A DNA stretch of 64,000 nt, from NCBI GenBank assembly GCA_029255685.2, contig CM055312.2, positions 13,602,649 to 13,666,648 on the forward strand, given 5' to 3'. The notes under the pieces are model-generated. The model searched no databases and was not told the DNA's origin. It saw only the letters and a list, made by a program, of their open reading frames with translations. This document shows positions 48,191-59,327 of this stretch, in pieces. Source of the stretch: Silene conica. Taxonomy: Eukaryota > Streptophyta > Magnoliopsida > Caryophyllales > Caryophyllaceae. Both the position numbers and the translations under genes were made by a program. Position 1 is the stretch's first letter; every line of letters begins with the position of its first letter.

Positions 48191-50691
48191 AAGTGGTATC
48201 AGAGCGAACGATCCTCAGGCCTAAACCAAATGAATAATAATGAACGTAGGAAGAGTCTAATGAAATGAACCCCAGGTTAGTAACTGCTAGGAGCCCCAGG
48301 ATTGGGATGAGTTAGGGGCCCCCTCAAACCAAGCCACTGGCCCTTTCAGTCTAACCTGGTAAATCGTGAGTGATGCAGAGAGTGGGTAGTAACAAAATAA
48401 AAGATTAGACCTTGCCTATTTTTGTACTAACAGTTGCAGGAGCAGAATGAGATAAGTAATAATGTGATACATAGTTAATGATGTGCTATGAACAAATATG
48501 GTTGGTAATCTGTATTGTGAAACATAAGATTGATATTGGCTATGATTGAGATGCGTATTAGTCTAAGTGTTTAGAACATGGAAATGAGTATATGAGTTTG
48601 AAATATAAGCTTGACCTGCATGAGATGTGCATTAGAAGAATACGACAGATTTTGAGATGTTGATTGATCAGAATGATTGCATTGAAATTTTAGAGAATGG
48701 ATGTCTATTTATTGAAAAATAATTTTGAGTGATATTATCATGTGATTTTGGTGTTTAGAAATTTTATATGCTATCTGGTTAATAAATGACTATCGTAACT
48801 ATGTAATATATCATCTTGAATTTGAATATGAATAATCAGATTTAAATGTTATAGTAATCCATGTCTAGTGATATGCGGAATGTGTTGCCCCAAGCCATGA
48901 ATGTCATATAGCTATGTGTTACATTTGTATATACATGTATAAATGTTGATTTGTTTAGTTGATCCTATCTTTCAGTTTCGCAATCTTTACCGCTTTCTTG
49001 ATGGCAAGTACAAATTGAAATAATGAATAAATATTAATAGGGTGCAATGTCATTTCTATGCTTCAATATATGCGTCAACATGTTGTTGAGAATAGTTGTG
49101 TTTTAATATGACGATGTAAAGTAATAATGAGAAATATGAAAGTAACCAACGTTGTAATAAGTTTCCAGAATGTTACCTATTTGTACGGACTGCCGTTTAA
49201 AATGTGCTCTCTATATGAATGTGTAAATTTTATGAATAATGACCTTATGAGTTAGCTTTCTAATGATTTTGATTTCATGTCAAAACGACGTATATTTTGA
49301 AGGAAATAAATATTTTGGTTAATAGTGGTCAGATTGTTACTGCACAGATCTGTTTTGACTTATGGTTTTGAAAAATAAATCATTTACAACGTGATTACTG
49401 TTTATGCATAATCTTAGTGAGTCGTTATTTAATAGTGATTTTTGCAAGTTGGTCAAATTTCGGTCTAAGTGTTGTAAAGTTTTTGTTCAGACCAATTAAG
49501 TTGTAAAATTTGTTATAAATAATTTCCTTAAGCTTTGCAATTGATTCTTTTTACTATGATCAGCTAATTCCTTATATTTTTTTAAAAACTATAATAGCTC
49601 GCAATTAGCTAAGCGGATATTTAATTATGATTTTGGAAGTTGCAACATGATGTTTGTTGTTGAAATTGTAAGTTATGTGAGTTTTCAATATAAAGTCTAA
49701 TCAAATATGAATTATGTGATGCAACCATGTGATATCCTGATATGGCATTAGTGGCATGAACCGTAGGCATATGATATGAACATGAACTTTATTATATGAT
49801 AATAAACCTCTTATTTTGCAAGCTATGTTTATTGCTAGTTTTATGATATATGATGTAATGTGAGTGGATGAGAAGTGTAACTAAGTGATTTTAACTTATT
49901 GATATTAAGGAATGTGAAGCTGTCTGGCTTATATATGATTGGTGTGTACCTTGTGAAATATGTCAGTTGCTCTAGTGTGCGTAAACATGATTTACTTTTA
50001 TAAAAGACTATGAGCATGAGATGTTATAATTTGTCAAGTATGAACCACGAGTTAACTGATTGTCTACATTGGTATAAATGTGTAAAACTTTGTGTCAAAG
50101 TTTCCAAGAGTATATAAGTGTTAGATACCTTGATTTTCTGCGTATCATGAAATTGACAAGTATATTTTGTGCTTTAAAAGCTGGACTCTAGTTGCTCAGT
50201 ATAGAGTAATTAACTTGTCAGATGATTTGTGACTGTTGTTTCGGTAGACTTCTTTAGCCTTGGATGTGGAATTTTATAATGGGTTACAGTGACGTAACCA
50301 TGTTTTAAGGTGGATAGGATTATAAAATCTTACCGATTTATGATCTGGTTAGTTGTTGTGACATGGCAGCATGGGTCTATTTATTTGACATGGCACATTG
50401 ATATGTTGTGATTGGCTGACTGAGATTGACCATGCTTTGAGGCTGCTGTTTTAAATTATTAATGTTTTAATTTGTTATGTTCGATCAATGTTGCGGTTCT
50501 TTAAGTGTGGTACTCCCGTCGTATGTTAAACTTTGGGGACAAAGTTTCTTAAGGGGGATAGAATGTAACACTTCGCGTTTTAGAGCTTAAATATATATGT
50601 ACCATTCGTGTTTGTCTTACGGTGGGGAGTGTTTTGTCATCGTTATGGGGTAGCGAACTTCGGGACGAAGTTCATTTTAAGGAGGGAAGAC
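48191..50691 (+). mobile_element. Internal region 2, non-coding
   Basis: Repeat of 42773-45273 at a 5418-bp offset, with primer site at 48194-48205 and polypurine tract at 50679-50689. No coding frame. Confidence 0.92.
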
Positions 50692-53467
50692 TGTAATACC
50701 CCGTATTTTAGCGTCGGTCAACGGTAGTCAAACCATGTTTTATATACGTATTTCAAACGGAATGTTTATAAAGTATTTCACGTAAACTATTATTATTTTA
50801 TAAATCGTATTTCTACGATTATTTCGTATTTCGTAATTATTTTATATTTGATAATTATTTCATAAAATGACGTTTCACTCGTATTTCTTTAATTTCGATA
50901 AAATATTTATAATTAAATATAATTCCTATTCTTATATCTATTTCTAATCTATACTTGTTTTATTATATATATATTTATGTTAATCCTCATAAAAGTATTT
51001 CTCATAATCAATTTGATTTGTATAAATCAATTATACGTACTTGGTTATTTTAAGTTACGAGTCGGGAACGTGTTAGAATGTCTCGAGTTGCGTGATGGAC
51101 CATTGGTGATGGGCTTGGACTTGGGCTAGGGTTTCACCCATCGACATACCCACCCAATACAATGTAAAACAAACAGCCCTAACCTCTCAAACACATGTAC
51201 ACACATCGACATTCAACCAATCCCATATGGGTTACCTGCCTCTTATCTCGTAAAAACCCTAGCCTCCATAGCTTCCTGCCTTCCTTCACCCTCAATCAGA
51301 AACTCAAACCACCGTGAGTAAGTGCTAGGAGCAAACGAGAGAGGAAGCACACGAAGGAAACAACCCTCACCATCGCTTTCATCCTTTTCGCTGCAGCAGT
51401 TTGTAAGTGGTTTTTGTACCCTTCGAGACCATCGTTTTGTATGTTTCTTTGTTGTATTTTAATCCTTGTAGTGTGAATAACATGACTATCATCAATAAGC
51501 AACCATAGGACCACCATGCTAACACCTACAGCCCCATCTTATGTCGACAATGAAAGCTACGTATTCTGTTTTATGAATGTTTGTTCGGTTGTTTTGTTGC
51601 TGTTCGTTGCTATTTTGGGTCTAATTTAGAGTACGAGCTTGTGGGCATGGTAGTAGGACTTTGGTAGATTGCGTGGGTGTCTTGTAGGGTGGCTTGTGGT
51701 GGCTGGAACACCACCAAAAGCCGGGTTGTTTAAGGGCGGCAGTTTTAGAGGGAAACAGGGGAGAAAAACGCTGATCAGAGGCGTGTGGTGAGGCCCTTTT
51801 GTGATGGTTGTTTCAGGCGGTTGTTGGGGTTTCGAGGTCTGGTGTTTTCAACCAGGGAGTCGTGGGTGTTGTGGGTGTCGAGGGTGGTGATGGATCAGGT
51901 GTAGTGATGCGTGCTAGGGGTTGCACCATAGTACGGTGGTGGCAACCACCGTGTCGTGGTGGTGGTTCAGGTGTCGATAAGGTGTCAAAGGGGGTTGTGA
52001 AGGAGGGCTGTTAGGAGCTGGTTGTGTCGTTGCTTTTGGGCTGTTTCCTTTTCGTTTCTTTGCCTTTGTTACACGATATTGTCATGACAATTGTATATTG
52101 TTAGTATCATCATTATTATATTTGGATTGTAGTATGTTATCATCATTATTGTTATTATTACTATTATTGATATCATTATTATTAGTGTTGATATTATCAT
52201 CATTATGATTAGTATAATCATTAGTACTATTAGTTTAATCTTATTTAATTAATTTAGTAAGTTGTATGAGATGTTTTGTAAGGATATTTTATCGAATAAT
52301 CAAGTTAATTTATTAGTTCGTATATTTTATAACTTGTTACGTTTTGAAGTTTTATGTTTTTAACAATAAAATTTGTATCCCCATAATTGTAATATGTATG
52401 TGACAAGTAATCGTAAATTATTCATGGTCGATAATTTATTTAATTCTTTATTTAATTAAATTGTTGCTAAGAAATAACTGATACGGTCTCGTTATGCGTA
52501 AATATTATTTAAGTAACTAATTGGAATGATTGATATATTATGTTGGTTGCGTAATTGTATTAGTTAGTGATTTCATATATTATATTGTTAGGTGACGATT
52601 TTGAAGTGGCGTTATTATGTTTACCCGCTGGTTTGCTTTCGGACTATATTGCTATCCAGGTAGGATACACTGACACTATATTTTATGAATTGATATGAAT
52701 GGATGATTACTCTGTGATGTGTTATGAAAGGATGTTGCCTTGTATGTGATGGATGCAAGCATGAATTATATAAGAATGATATTGGTTGGATTGATTGTGG
52801 ATTATTTGCAATGGCATGAGTATTTCAGTATTTGACAGCATGATTAAATATTTATATTGTGGCATTCATGAGCATGCATATGCATTGGTTACTGAGATAT
52901 TGTGAATCAGATAATGTTCTGATATAAAGCCCAGGGTGGTTCTGCAGACCAGGCCTGGTGTCGTGTCTTATCGGCTTTTGAGCTGGTGTTCGGCGACGGC
53001 CGATTATAGTCTGCCGGGAGGTTCGGTATGGCTGGGAGTTACGGGTTTGAGATTGAGCTCGAGCATATCATGGCATTTGCATATCATCTTTGTTGCATTA
53101 TCTATTATTGTGTTATCCTACTCAACCGCGAGGTTGACAGTGTATTCGTGTACACCTACGATGATCCGGAATGGGGAGTAGATTCTGCAGGTCAGAGACA
53201 GATGAGCTAGGAGCTGGGGCGGGAATGTGAGATGCGTACTTTGGACCGACTTAGAATTATATCACATCTAGAGAAGTCATCAGTTGTTTTTTTTCTTTTC
53301 TGTTATGTAGTAACTGTAATAACCAAGTTTTAAATTTTATCAGTTTTTATAAAGTACTTTGGTTGTTTTACTTTGTTATTCACTACCTCGGATATTCCGA
53401 GATGGTAACAGCTTCATTTATTTGAGAATGTCTTGCTAAAGACTCTTAAATAAATGGGGGTGTTACA
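50692..53467 (+). repeat. LTR 3 (2776 bp), diverged in its distal two thirds
   Basis: Up to about 51530 it matches LTRs 1 and 2. Beyond that come substitutions (for example ACAACCCC to ACAGCCCC), a deletion of about 130 bp after GGTGATGG (near 51892), a small insertion near 52964 and loss of 12 bases near 53055. It ends TGTTACA, followed by unrelated sequence GTGGCAAATTC. This is the only outer end of the array that is a true element end. Confidence 0.92.
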
Positions 53468-53660
53468 GTGGCAAATTCTGGATTTGAGTTCAACAAGGAT
53501 GAATCACTAATAATAGAGAAGAAACTCGAAAAAATTTCCCAAATACTAACTATTTTTTTTCCGAAAGTTTCATCCTCTAGAAAGGGAGCGTGCCCGGCTA
53601 CCTTACCACTAATTCCACTACTGCAGGGCGGCGTGCCGGCGTGGCCAGATTTAGATCACG
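53468..53660. other. Flank between the LTR array and the Pack-MULE
   Basis: Short sequence with a chance open frame that shows no domain; it ends in the 9-bp target site CTAACTATC of the next element. Confidence 0.4.
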
Positions 53661-53669
53661 CTAACTATC

Positions 53670-55136
53670 GAACTTTTTGTTTAAATGGGGTTTAAACGTA
53701 AAGTATTTAACAAAATAGGGTCGGCTTCAAACTATTTACCAAAAATGGGTCCACGTCATCATTTTAATTTTTAATTATTTTTTTTTTGGAAAATTGAACA
53801 AGTCGCCGTCTGGGACAGTGACTAGTTCCTTTGCAAGTTTGCCACTTTCGGTGCTCGACAAGCTACCTTCATTGCCTCCGTTCTCTTTGCTCCGACCATC
53901 AAAGCACAAAATATCACATTCATTCTCTTCTTCTCACTTCGCTTATCATATACACGTATTTGTTTGAGTTATTAGCTTCATATTTTGCACAAAAAATGAC
54001 CCTCAATATCGCTGTTTACGAACGATATCGGTTTCGCGGATTCGTTTTAGCAACTGTAGCAATAATGGCTCATCTCCTCGCCCAGCTGCAAAGCATAAAC
54101 CCAGAGGCAGATCCGTTTGACTTTCACCTCCATTTTCTCCACATCTCTTAGCACACTTTGCATTATTGGATCATCCTGACCCTTTAGCCACTGTTTTCCC
54201 ATAAGGTTATGTCTTTAGTATCCTTTTTTGCATCATTTATCATACTTTGGAAGTGAAGAATTAGATTCTAGGATTTCATTGTAAATGGAAACATACCTCT
54301 AAGAGGTTATTCTTAATAATTGCTCCATCTACCACATTTGCTTGTACAAGATTAAGGAGAGCTATTCGATTCAAACGCAGCAGCTGACATAATCTCTTGG
54401 TCCGGATTGTGAAAAGTTGTGGTCTAACACAGAACACATGTCTCTCCACACACACACAACTCCTGCTTTAACTTCCTTAATTACCCACAATAATTACAAG
54501 AAAATCCTTAAACACCTGAGTCGCGGATGTGACCCACACTGGCTTCCCCCACCCGAAATCCGCTTCATAAACAGGCAGTCCTCTGAGCGAGCTAAACCCT
54601 AGTGACATTATTTCTCCTCTGCTTTTCCTCTCATAATGATCCGTCATAACCCTTAAATCTCCCTTACTATTGCGCAGATTATCTATAAATCCAATCTTCC
54701 CAATTATTTCCTGTATCGAATCTCGCGTAGCCTCCAAATAATTATCAATTGGGTTCACTACTATTGCGTTCACGACCATATTACCGATATCGTTAGTAAA
54801 CATCGATATTAAGGGTCATTTTTTGCGTAAACTAGGAAGCTAATAACTCAAACAAATATGTGTATATGATAAGCGAAGTGAGAAGAAGAGAATGAATGTG
54901 ATATTTTGTACTTTGATGGTCGGAGCAATGAGAACGGAGGCGATGAAGGTAGCTTGTCGAGTACCGAAAATGGCAAACTTGCAAAGGAACTAGTCGCTCT
55001 CTTAACTTGTTCAATTTTCCAAAAAAAAAAAAATAAAAAATTGAAATGATACTTGGACCATTTTTGGTAAATAGTCTGAAACCAACCCTACTTTGTTAAA
55101 TAATTTGCGTTTAAGCCCCATTTAAGCAAAAAGTTC
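53670..55136. mobile_element. Pack-MULE with captured BAHD acyltransferase fragment, 1.5 kb
   Basis: Termini GAACTTTTTGTTTAAATGGGG and (inverted) GAACTTTTTGCTTAAATGGGG begin inverted repeats of about 360 bp. The 9-mer CTAACTATC occurs exactly at 53661-53669 and 55137-55145. The inner ~740 bp contain a BAHD gene fragment on the minus strand (54803-54477) and an unidentified segment (54035-54400). The termini resemble those of the MULE at 25826 (shared start GAACTTTTTGCT, CCACGTCA-type box, TTTACCAAAAATGG). No transposase is present. Confidence 0.92.
54477..54803 (-). pseudogene. BAHD acyltransferase C-terminal fragment
   Basis: The minus frame encodes 108 residues with the pattern of the middle-to-C-terminal part of BAHD acyltransferases: IGNMVVNAIVV, then helices with TRDSIQEIIGKI, and the signature DFGWG at residues 82-86 followed by KPVWVTS. 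BAHD enzymes transfer acyl groups from CoA thioesters to alcohols or amines in specialised metabolism; DFGWG is structural, and the catalytic HxxxD is not in this piece. The frame stops soon after (FLVIIVGN), and a diverged continuation is visible beyond it. The first codons overlap the inverted repeat, so the ATG is likely fortuitous. It may be transcribed as a chimeric RNA from the element but should not make an active enzyme. Confidence 0.85.
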
Positions 55137-55145
55137 CTAACTATC

Positions 55146-56124
55146 ACATTTTCCTTAGAGAAGATGATAAAGTCTTGACTCTTGAGTCTCCTGATTTCAC
55201 GAGTATATTCTTCTCTCCGTCTTTCTAAACTCAAGTTACAAAACTCTGTATTGATTGTATATACTCCGTATAACATAATCACAAGTACTTGAATTCGAGT
55301 TACTAGGTTTCTTCGTCGCATCAGATTACGGAGTACTTTAGGTACTAGTGTACTACGCACCTTGTCGTGCATGCATGTGGACTAATAAATTTAACTCTAG
55401 GCACCTTCTTCTTCAGCACACTTTATAAGTTACATAAGTACTAGTGTACTGAGAGGCAGGACGTGCATGCTAATCAACTCTGGTTGTGCAAGTTATTCAA
55501 GTTACATTAACATATATACTCCTCCTCAATCCTCAATTATATGAACTCGTGTCGACTAATGTAGTTTAGCTCATCTCTAGCTATTTAGTTCAGTCCAATT
55601 TTATTCAATTCAACTTCAATTTTATTTAGTACAGAGTCTTATATTCCTTTTATGCTAGTAAATGAAAGGGCAATTACAAAATTCTCTATATGGGTATTAT
55701 CCGTATATGTATAACTCCGTATAAACTTGTTTGAGATAATATGGTTGGTTAAATAAATAGTTGTTACGGAGTACTTGTAATTTTCGTCCACAAATACACA
55801 ATATGAATAATTTGTATTAGTTTCTCAACATCTAGTTTGAAGGAGATGGTCGTTAACGTCCAAATAAACTCACAAGAAAACTGTCACTATACGTTTCAAT
55901 TCATTAGCCCGTATACTAATTCTCATGCATAACGGACTTGCTGACAAGCTACATGTATCGACAATCCAATTCAATGTCCATTTAACAGTACTCTAACTCC
56001 AACCTCAATTATTACGGATTATTTCGTACCTAATAGATTATTAATATTATAGTTATACCCAAAAGTAAGATTATCGATATGAAACGTATTTCCAAACATC
56101 AATTCAATCAAAATCAAAACCTTT
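55146..56124. other. Intergenic, no gene seen
   Basis: AT-rich DNA. A short motif TACTAGTGTACT occurs at 55346 and 55438, each followed within 30 bases by CGTGCATGC. The open frame on the minus strand at 55088-55372 partly overlaps the Pack-MULE terminus and shows no domain. Confidence 0.4.
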
Positions 56125-56132
56125 ACCGTACC

Positions 56133-57152
56133 TAGACCTGTCAAACGGGTTAAACGGACGGGTTACGGGTCAGGTAAAATACGGGTTCTGGTAAAATACA
56201 GGTCGGGTGTATTTCGGGTCAGGTAAAATACGGGTCAAGTCTATACGGGTTTTGGGTCGGGTTTGGGTAAAAAAACGGGTCAAATAACATCTTTTCCTCG
56301 CATTTTTTAAAACTCCTTTTATACGTTTTCTTTTCTATTACTCGTCTTAGTCAACTTAATTGTCACCATTTTCGCCTTCACCACCAACATCATCATCGTT
56401 ATCGTCATCATTAAGTCGCTAAGTACGATAATGAGATTCAAATAAAATAACAATGATGACGTGACATGTGATCTGAGGTGATGAGGTGAAAGTGTTGAGC
56501 AAAGTGCGGTTTAGTTTGACGTAATACGGTGAAAGTGACGGTATGACGACACACACTTCGAGGTGATAATGTGGCATGTGGTCTTAGGCGATGAAGAGAC
56601 AATGATGTTGTGGAATGAGGTGTAAGTGACAGTGTGACACACATTTCGATATGATGACGTGGCATGTAGTCCATCGAAATAATGAGTTAACAATGCAAAC
56701 GTGGAATGTAACTTGACATACTAGACTAAAAGTGACGACGTGACACACACTTCGATGTGATTATGTGGCAAGTGGTACGATGTGATGAGTTGGCGATGCT
56801 GACGTGGAATGCAATTTGACGTACTACGATGAAAGTGACGGTCTGACACAGACTTTGCGGTGACGACGTGACATGTTGTTTGAGGTGATGACGTGACATA
56901 TTGTATATATATACATATTTCTCCTAAAAAATTTATAAGTCGTTAATACCTATAGGCTATATGACATTGTATATTATAAAAATGATATATTGTCTTGACC
57001 CAACGGTCAACCAGCTATGGGTCGGGTTTTGACCCGTAATTTATGGGTCAAAACGGGTTCGGGTATCTTCCGGGTTCGTGTTGAAAAAACCGGGTTATTT
57101 ACGGGTCGGGTTACGGTCGGTTTTCAGGTCGGGTCAGGTTTTGACAGGTCTA
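56133..57152. mobile_element. hAT-like element with CGGGTCAGGT-word subterminals, 1.0 kb
   Basis: Ends TAGACCTGTCAAACGGGTTA and the inverted TTTTGACAGGTCTA. A perfect 8-bp duplication ACCGTACC lies at 56125-56132 and 57153-57160. Arms are CGGGTC/ACGGGTT words. The centre (about 56455-56900) holds degenerate ~100-bp tandem repeats based on GATGACGTGACATGTGGT and GAAAGTGACGGTGTGACACAC. Minus-strand open frames here are from those repeats. Confidence 0.85.
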
Positions 57153-57180
57153 ACCGTACCATACCAAATTAACAAACACT

Positions 57181-57331
57181 ATGATATTACACAAATTCTC
57201 ATTTGTGAGAGCGTTATCCGTCACAAGATACCGTTTCCTCTCACAAAATACCCATTTTTTCTTTTTCTCTGACACTATGCATGTGATCATCCGTCACAAA
57301 TGGTGATCCGTCACAAGCAAGACTTACTAAT
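57181..57331 (-). mobile_element. MITE of the GAATTTGTGT family
   Basis: Reverse-complement relative of 62133-62326: one end ACACAAATTCTCATTTGTGA, the other GTCACAAGCAAGACTTACT, with CCGTCACAAG motifs in both arms. It is shorter than the other copy. Confidence 0.65.
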
Positions 57332-57857
57332 TAATTCCAAAACTTGTCTTTATTAATCATCAAGGGTCCGATATATATAAATTGGATGTTCAGTCCAAGT
57401 CTATTTCTTTAATTCGGAGAACTCGTATATGATAAGAAAATACACCAAATTCAATCAGAACCTAATATTTATCCCAGATTAATTTCAATCCTAACTGTAT
57501 TTAACTTCATCACACGACCAAAACTTAATCAAAAACGAATGGCGTAGAATATATTTTCGCTAAATTAACATCACCTGATAGGCTGATAATTCCATAAAAC
57601 CAATATTATGCCACATGTATTAATATATACTTGAAGAAATCTTAAAAAATAATACTAATCCAGTTGTCCAGGTTACATTAAGGAATAATTTATGTACATA
57701 TACCAAAATTAATAATCCGTGGAACGACTTGTAGACGAAATACGTCTAACTATTTAAATTGCTACCCATCAAGGCATCAATAATAGATGGATTACTAATA
57801 AATAAAAATACGTAATTATTAAATAAGATAACTAAGATGATAATTAATTTAAAAAAT
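57332..57857. other. Downstream region of the SMR gene, no other gene seen
   Basis: AT-rich DNA; would include the 3' UTR of the minus-strand SMR gene. Confidence 0.4.
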
Positions 57858-58346
57858 TTACCTAAAAGACCTGATATTATTAAGTTTCCTAATATCAGCA
57901 TCGTGGTTGTCATTGCCCTTAACAACAACGACTGATCGAGGTGGAAACAACTGATTAATGTCATCGGGCACGTGATCAATATATCTCAACATCCTTGTCG
58001 TCGTAGCGAGATGGAAACGACGTCGTTTCATGGACTTTGCCTTTGGTCTTGTAGGGGCAGGCGGAGGACATGCCAAATTAACCTTAATCTTGTGTTCAAT
58101 TCCTGTCGGAGTCTTAAACCCGTCATTATCTTCCTTAATCTCCAATAATTCATCGTTGTTGTTGTTATTATTATTATTATTATTATTATCTTGGTGTGAT
58201 AAAGGCGGTGTTTTGATCACCGCAGTTAAATCAAGATTACGTAAATGCCCTTGTTGTTGATCTTCTTGATCTTGGTTGTGTAATGGCGTTGAAGAAGGGG
58301 TCGAACTGGAAACGGAGGTGATGGACGTGTTCTTCGAGATGCCCAT
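57858..58346 (-). CDS. SIAMESE-related (SMR) cyclin-dependent kinase inhibitor
   Basis: A single 162-residue frame reads from ATG at 58346 to TAA at 57858. Order of features: a Ser/Thr- and Gln-rich N-terminus, a run of eleven Asn (about residues 54-64), then the SMR core DGFKTPTGIEHKIKVNLACPP followed by APTRPKAKSMKRRRFH, a basic nuclear-localisation-like stretch, and IDHVPDDINQLFPP, corresponding to the D/E-x-DI-x-x-F-F cyclin-contact motif with Leu replacing the first Phe. SMR proteins bind CDK-cyclin complexes in the nucleus, stop mitosis and promote endoreduplication, often after stress. Most members are 80-130 residues, so this one is long, partly from the Asn run and the C-terminal VVVVKGNDNHD tail. 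ATATAT boxes at 58443 and 58461 are possible TATA sites, about 100 bases upstream. Helitron 5' ends begin some 500 and 980 bases upstream. Family call is firm; the orthologue cannot be named. Confidence 0.85.
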   Translation of the reverse strand: MGISKNTSITSVSSSTPSSTPLHNQDQEDQQQGHLRNLDLTAVIKTPPLSHQDNNNNNNNNNNNDELLEIKEDNDGFKTPTGIEHKIKVNLACPPPAPTRPKAKSMKRRRFHLATTTRMLRYIDHVPDDINQLFPPRSVVVVKGNDNHDADIRKLNNIRSFR

Positions 58347-58852
58347 TAATTATATAATATACGTCTTGCTTTTTAAGAATTTCCGGGTAATATTCTAAAA
58401 CGAGTTACATAAAAAAGAACGGAGAGAGGATGGGTTATAGAAATATATACTCCGTATGGGATATATATGAAGTGTTACGAAGGAGGGAAGATGGGTAAAT
58501 TAAGCTGTAAATATAATAAAGAGGGAGTTATTAAGTTATTATTATTAAGAAGTGTATCGTACTTGAATATTTAAGGAGGGTAAGAAGCTAAAGAGGTGGA
58601 ATTAAAAGAGGGAGATTTGGTAATTGAAAGTGTCCTTTTTTGGCGAGGGATCCAATGTTAACCAACTTCAATTTCAACAACATAATCATCCTTATTTGGA
58701 AAAGTTTTTTTTTTTTTGGGTAATTATGTCTTTCTATAATAACTTTTTGGAAAAGTGATAAGTTTTAAGGTTATATCATCTATAGTAATTAGTAAAGGGG
58801 TTGAATAATTTAATTTCGACAAAACCTAATCACATTAAAACTACGTAATGTA
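58347..58852 (-). promoter_or_regulatory. Promoter and leader region of the SMR gene
   Basis: About 500 bp between the SMR start and the nearest Helitron end. Candidate TATA boxes are at 58443-58448 and 58461-58468 (read on the minus strand). No further gene is seen. Confidence 0.4.
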
Positions 58853-59327
58853 TCTTCTTTATAAAAGCAACAACCACAGTGCTGACGTGTCAGCCTGTGG
58901 TTAATTGCATATTTTTTTTTTTTAAAAGTAAAGGGCCCACCTATTTTTAACAAATTAATTAGTAGATTTAAAAACAACCATGTCAATTGTGCAATACAAT
59001 ATGGAGCAATAAATAAAATTACGAATATATAATCACATAATTCGATATTTATGATTACAGTAATAAGTAACGAGATTAACCAAAAACGCAATCATTTAAA
59101 TTAATTAAGAAATTGTTGGAATTTGAAAACCGGATCATTTTTTGTAGTCCAAATTTGAACTAGAGAAAACAAAATACTCCATACTAAGTAAATACGAGTA
59201 TATAACTTCCAGATTTTAAGATAATTAAATAAATCTTCATATTAAAAAATTAATCAAAGAAGACGACAAAAAAGTAAAACACAGCGAAAATTTAGAGTTC
59301 TACTACTAAATTTATAGTTACGGACAA
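58853..59327 (+). mobile_element. Helitron 5'-end segment in tandem before the next Helitron
   Basis: A host A is followed by TCTTCTTTATAAAAGCAACA, then the palindromic ACCACAGTGCTGACGTGTCA with GCCTGTGGTTAATTGCA. The same block occurs at 59328 with few differences. No 3' hairpin-CTAG end was found between the two, so this may be an older truncated copy. Confidence 0.55.

Noticed and set aside
40460..53210. Small open frames repeated at 40460, 45878, 51296 and at 42254, 47672, 52936 as genes
   Set aside because: They lie in LTR sequence, recur with the 5418-bp period, and show no domain or codon-like conservation between LTR 3 and the others.
38986..53467. 5.4-kb period as ribosomal DNA or centromeric satellite
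   Set aside because: The unit has LTR ends, a tRNA-Met primer site and polypurine tracts; no rRNA sequence is present.
56438..56693. His/Ser/Thr-rich minus-strand open frames
   Set aside because: Produced by the GATGACGTGACATG tandem repeats in the centre of a hAT-like element.
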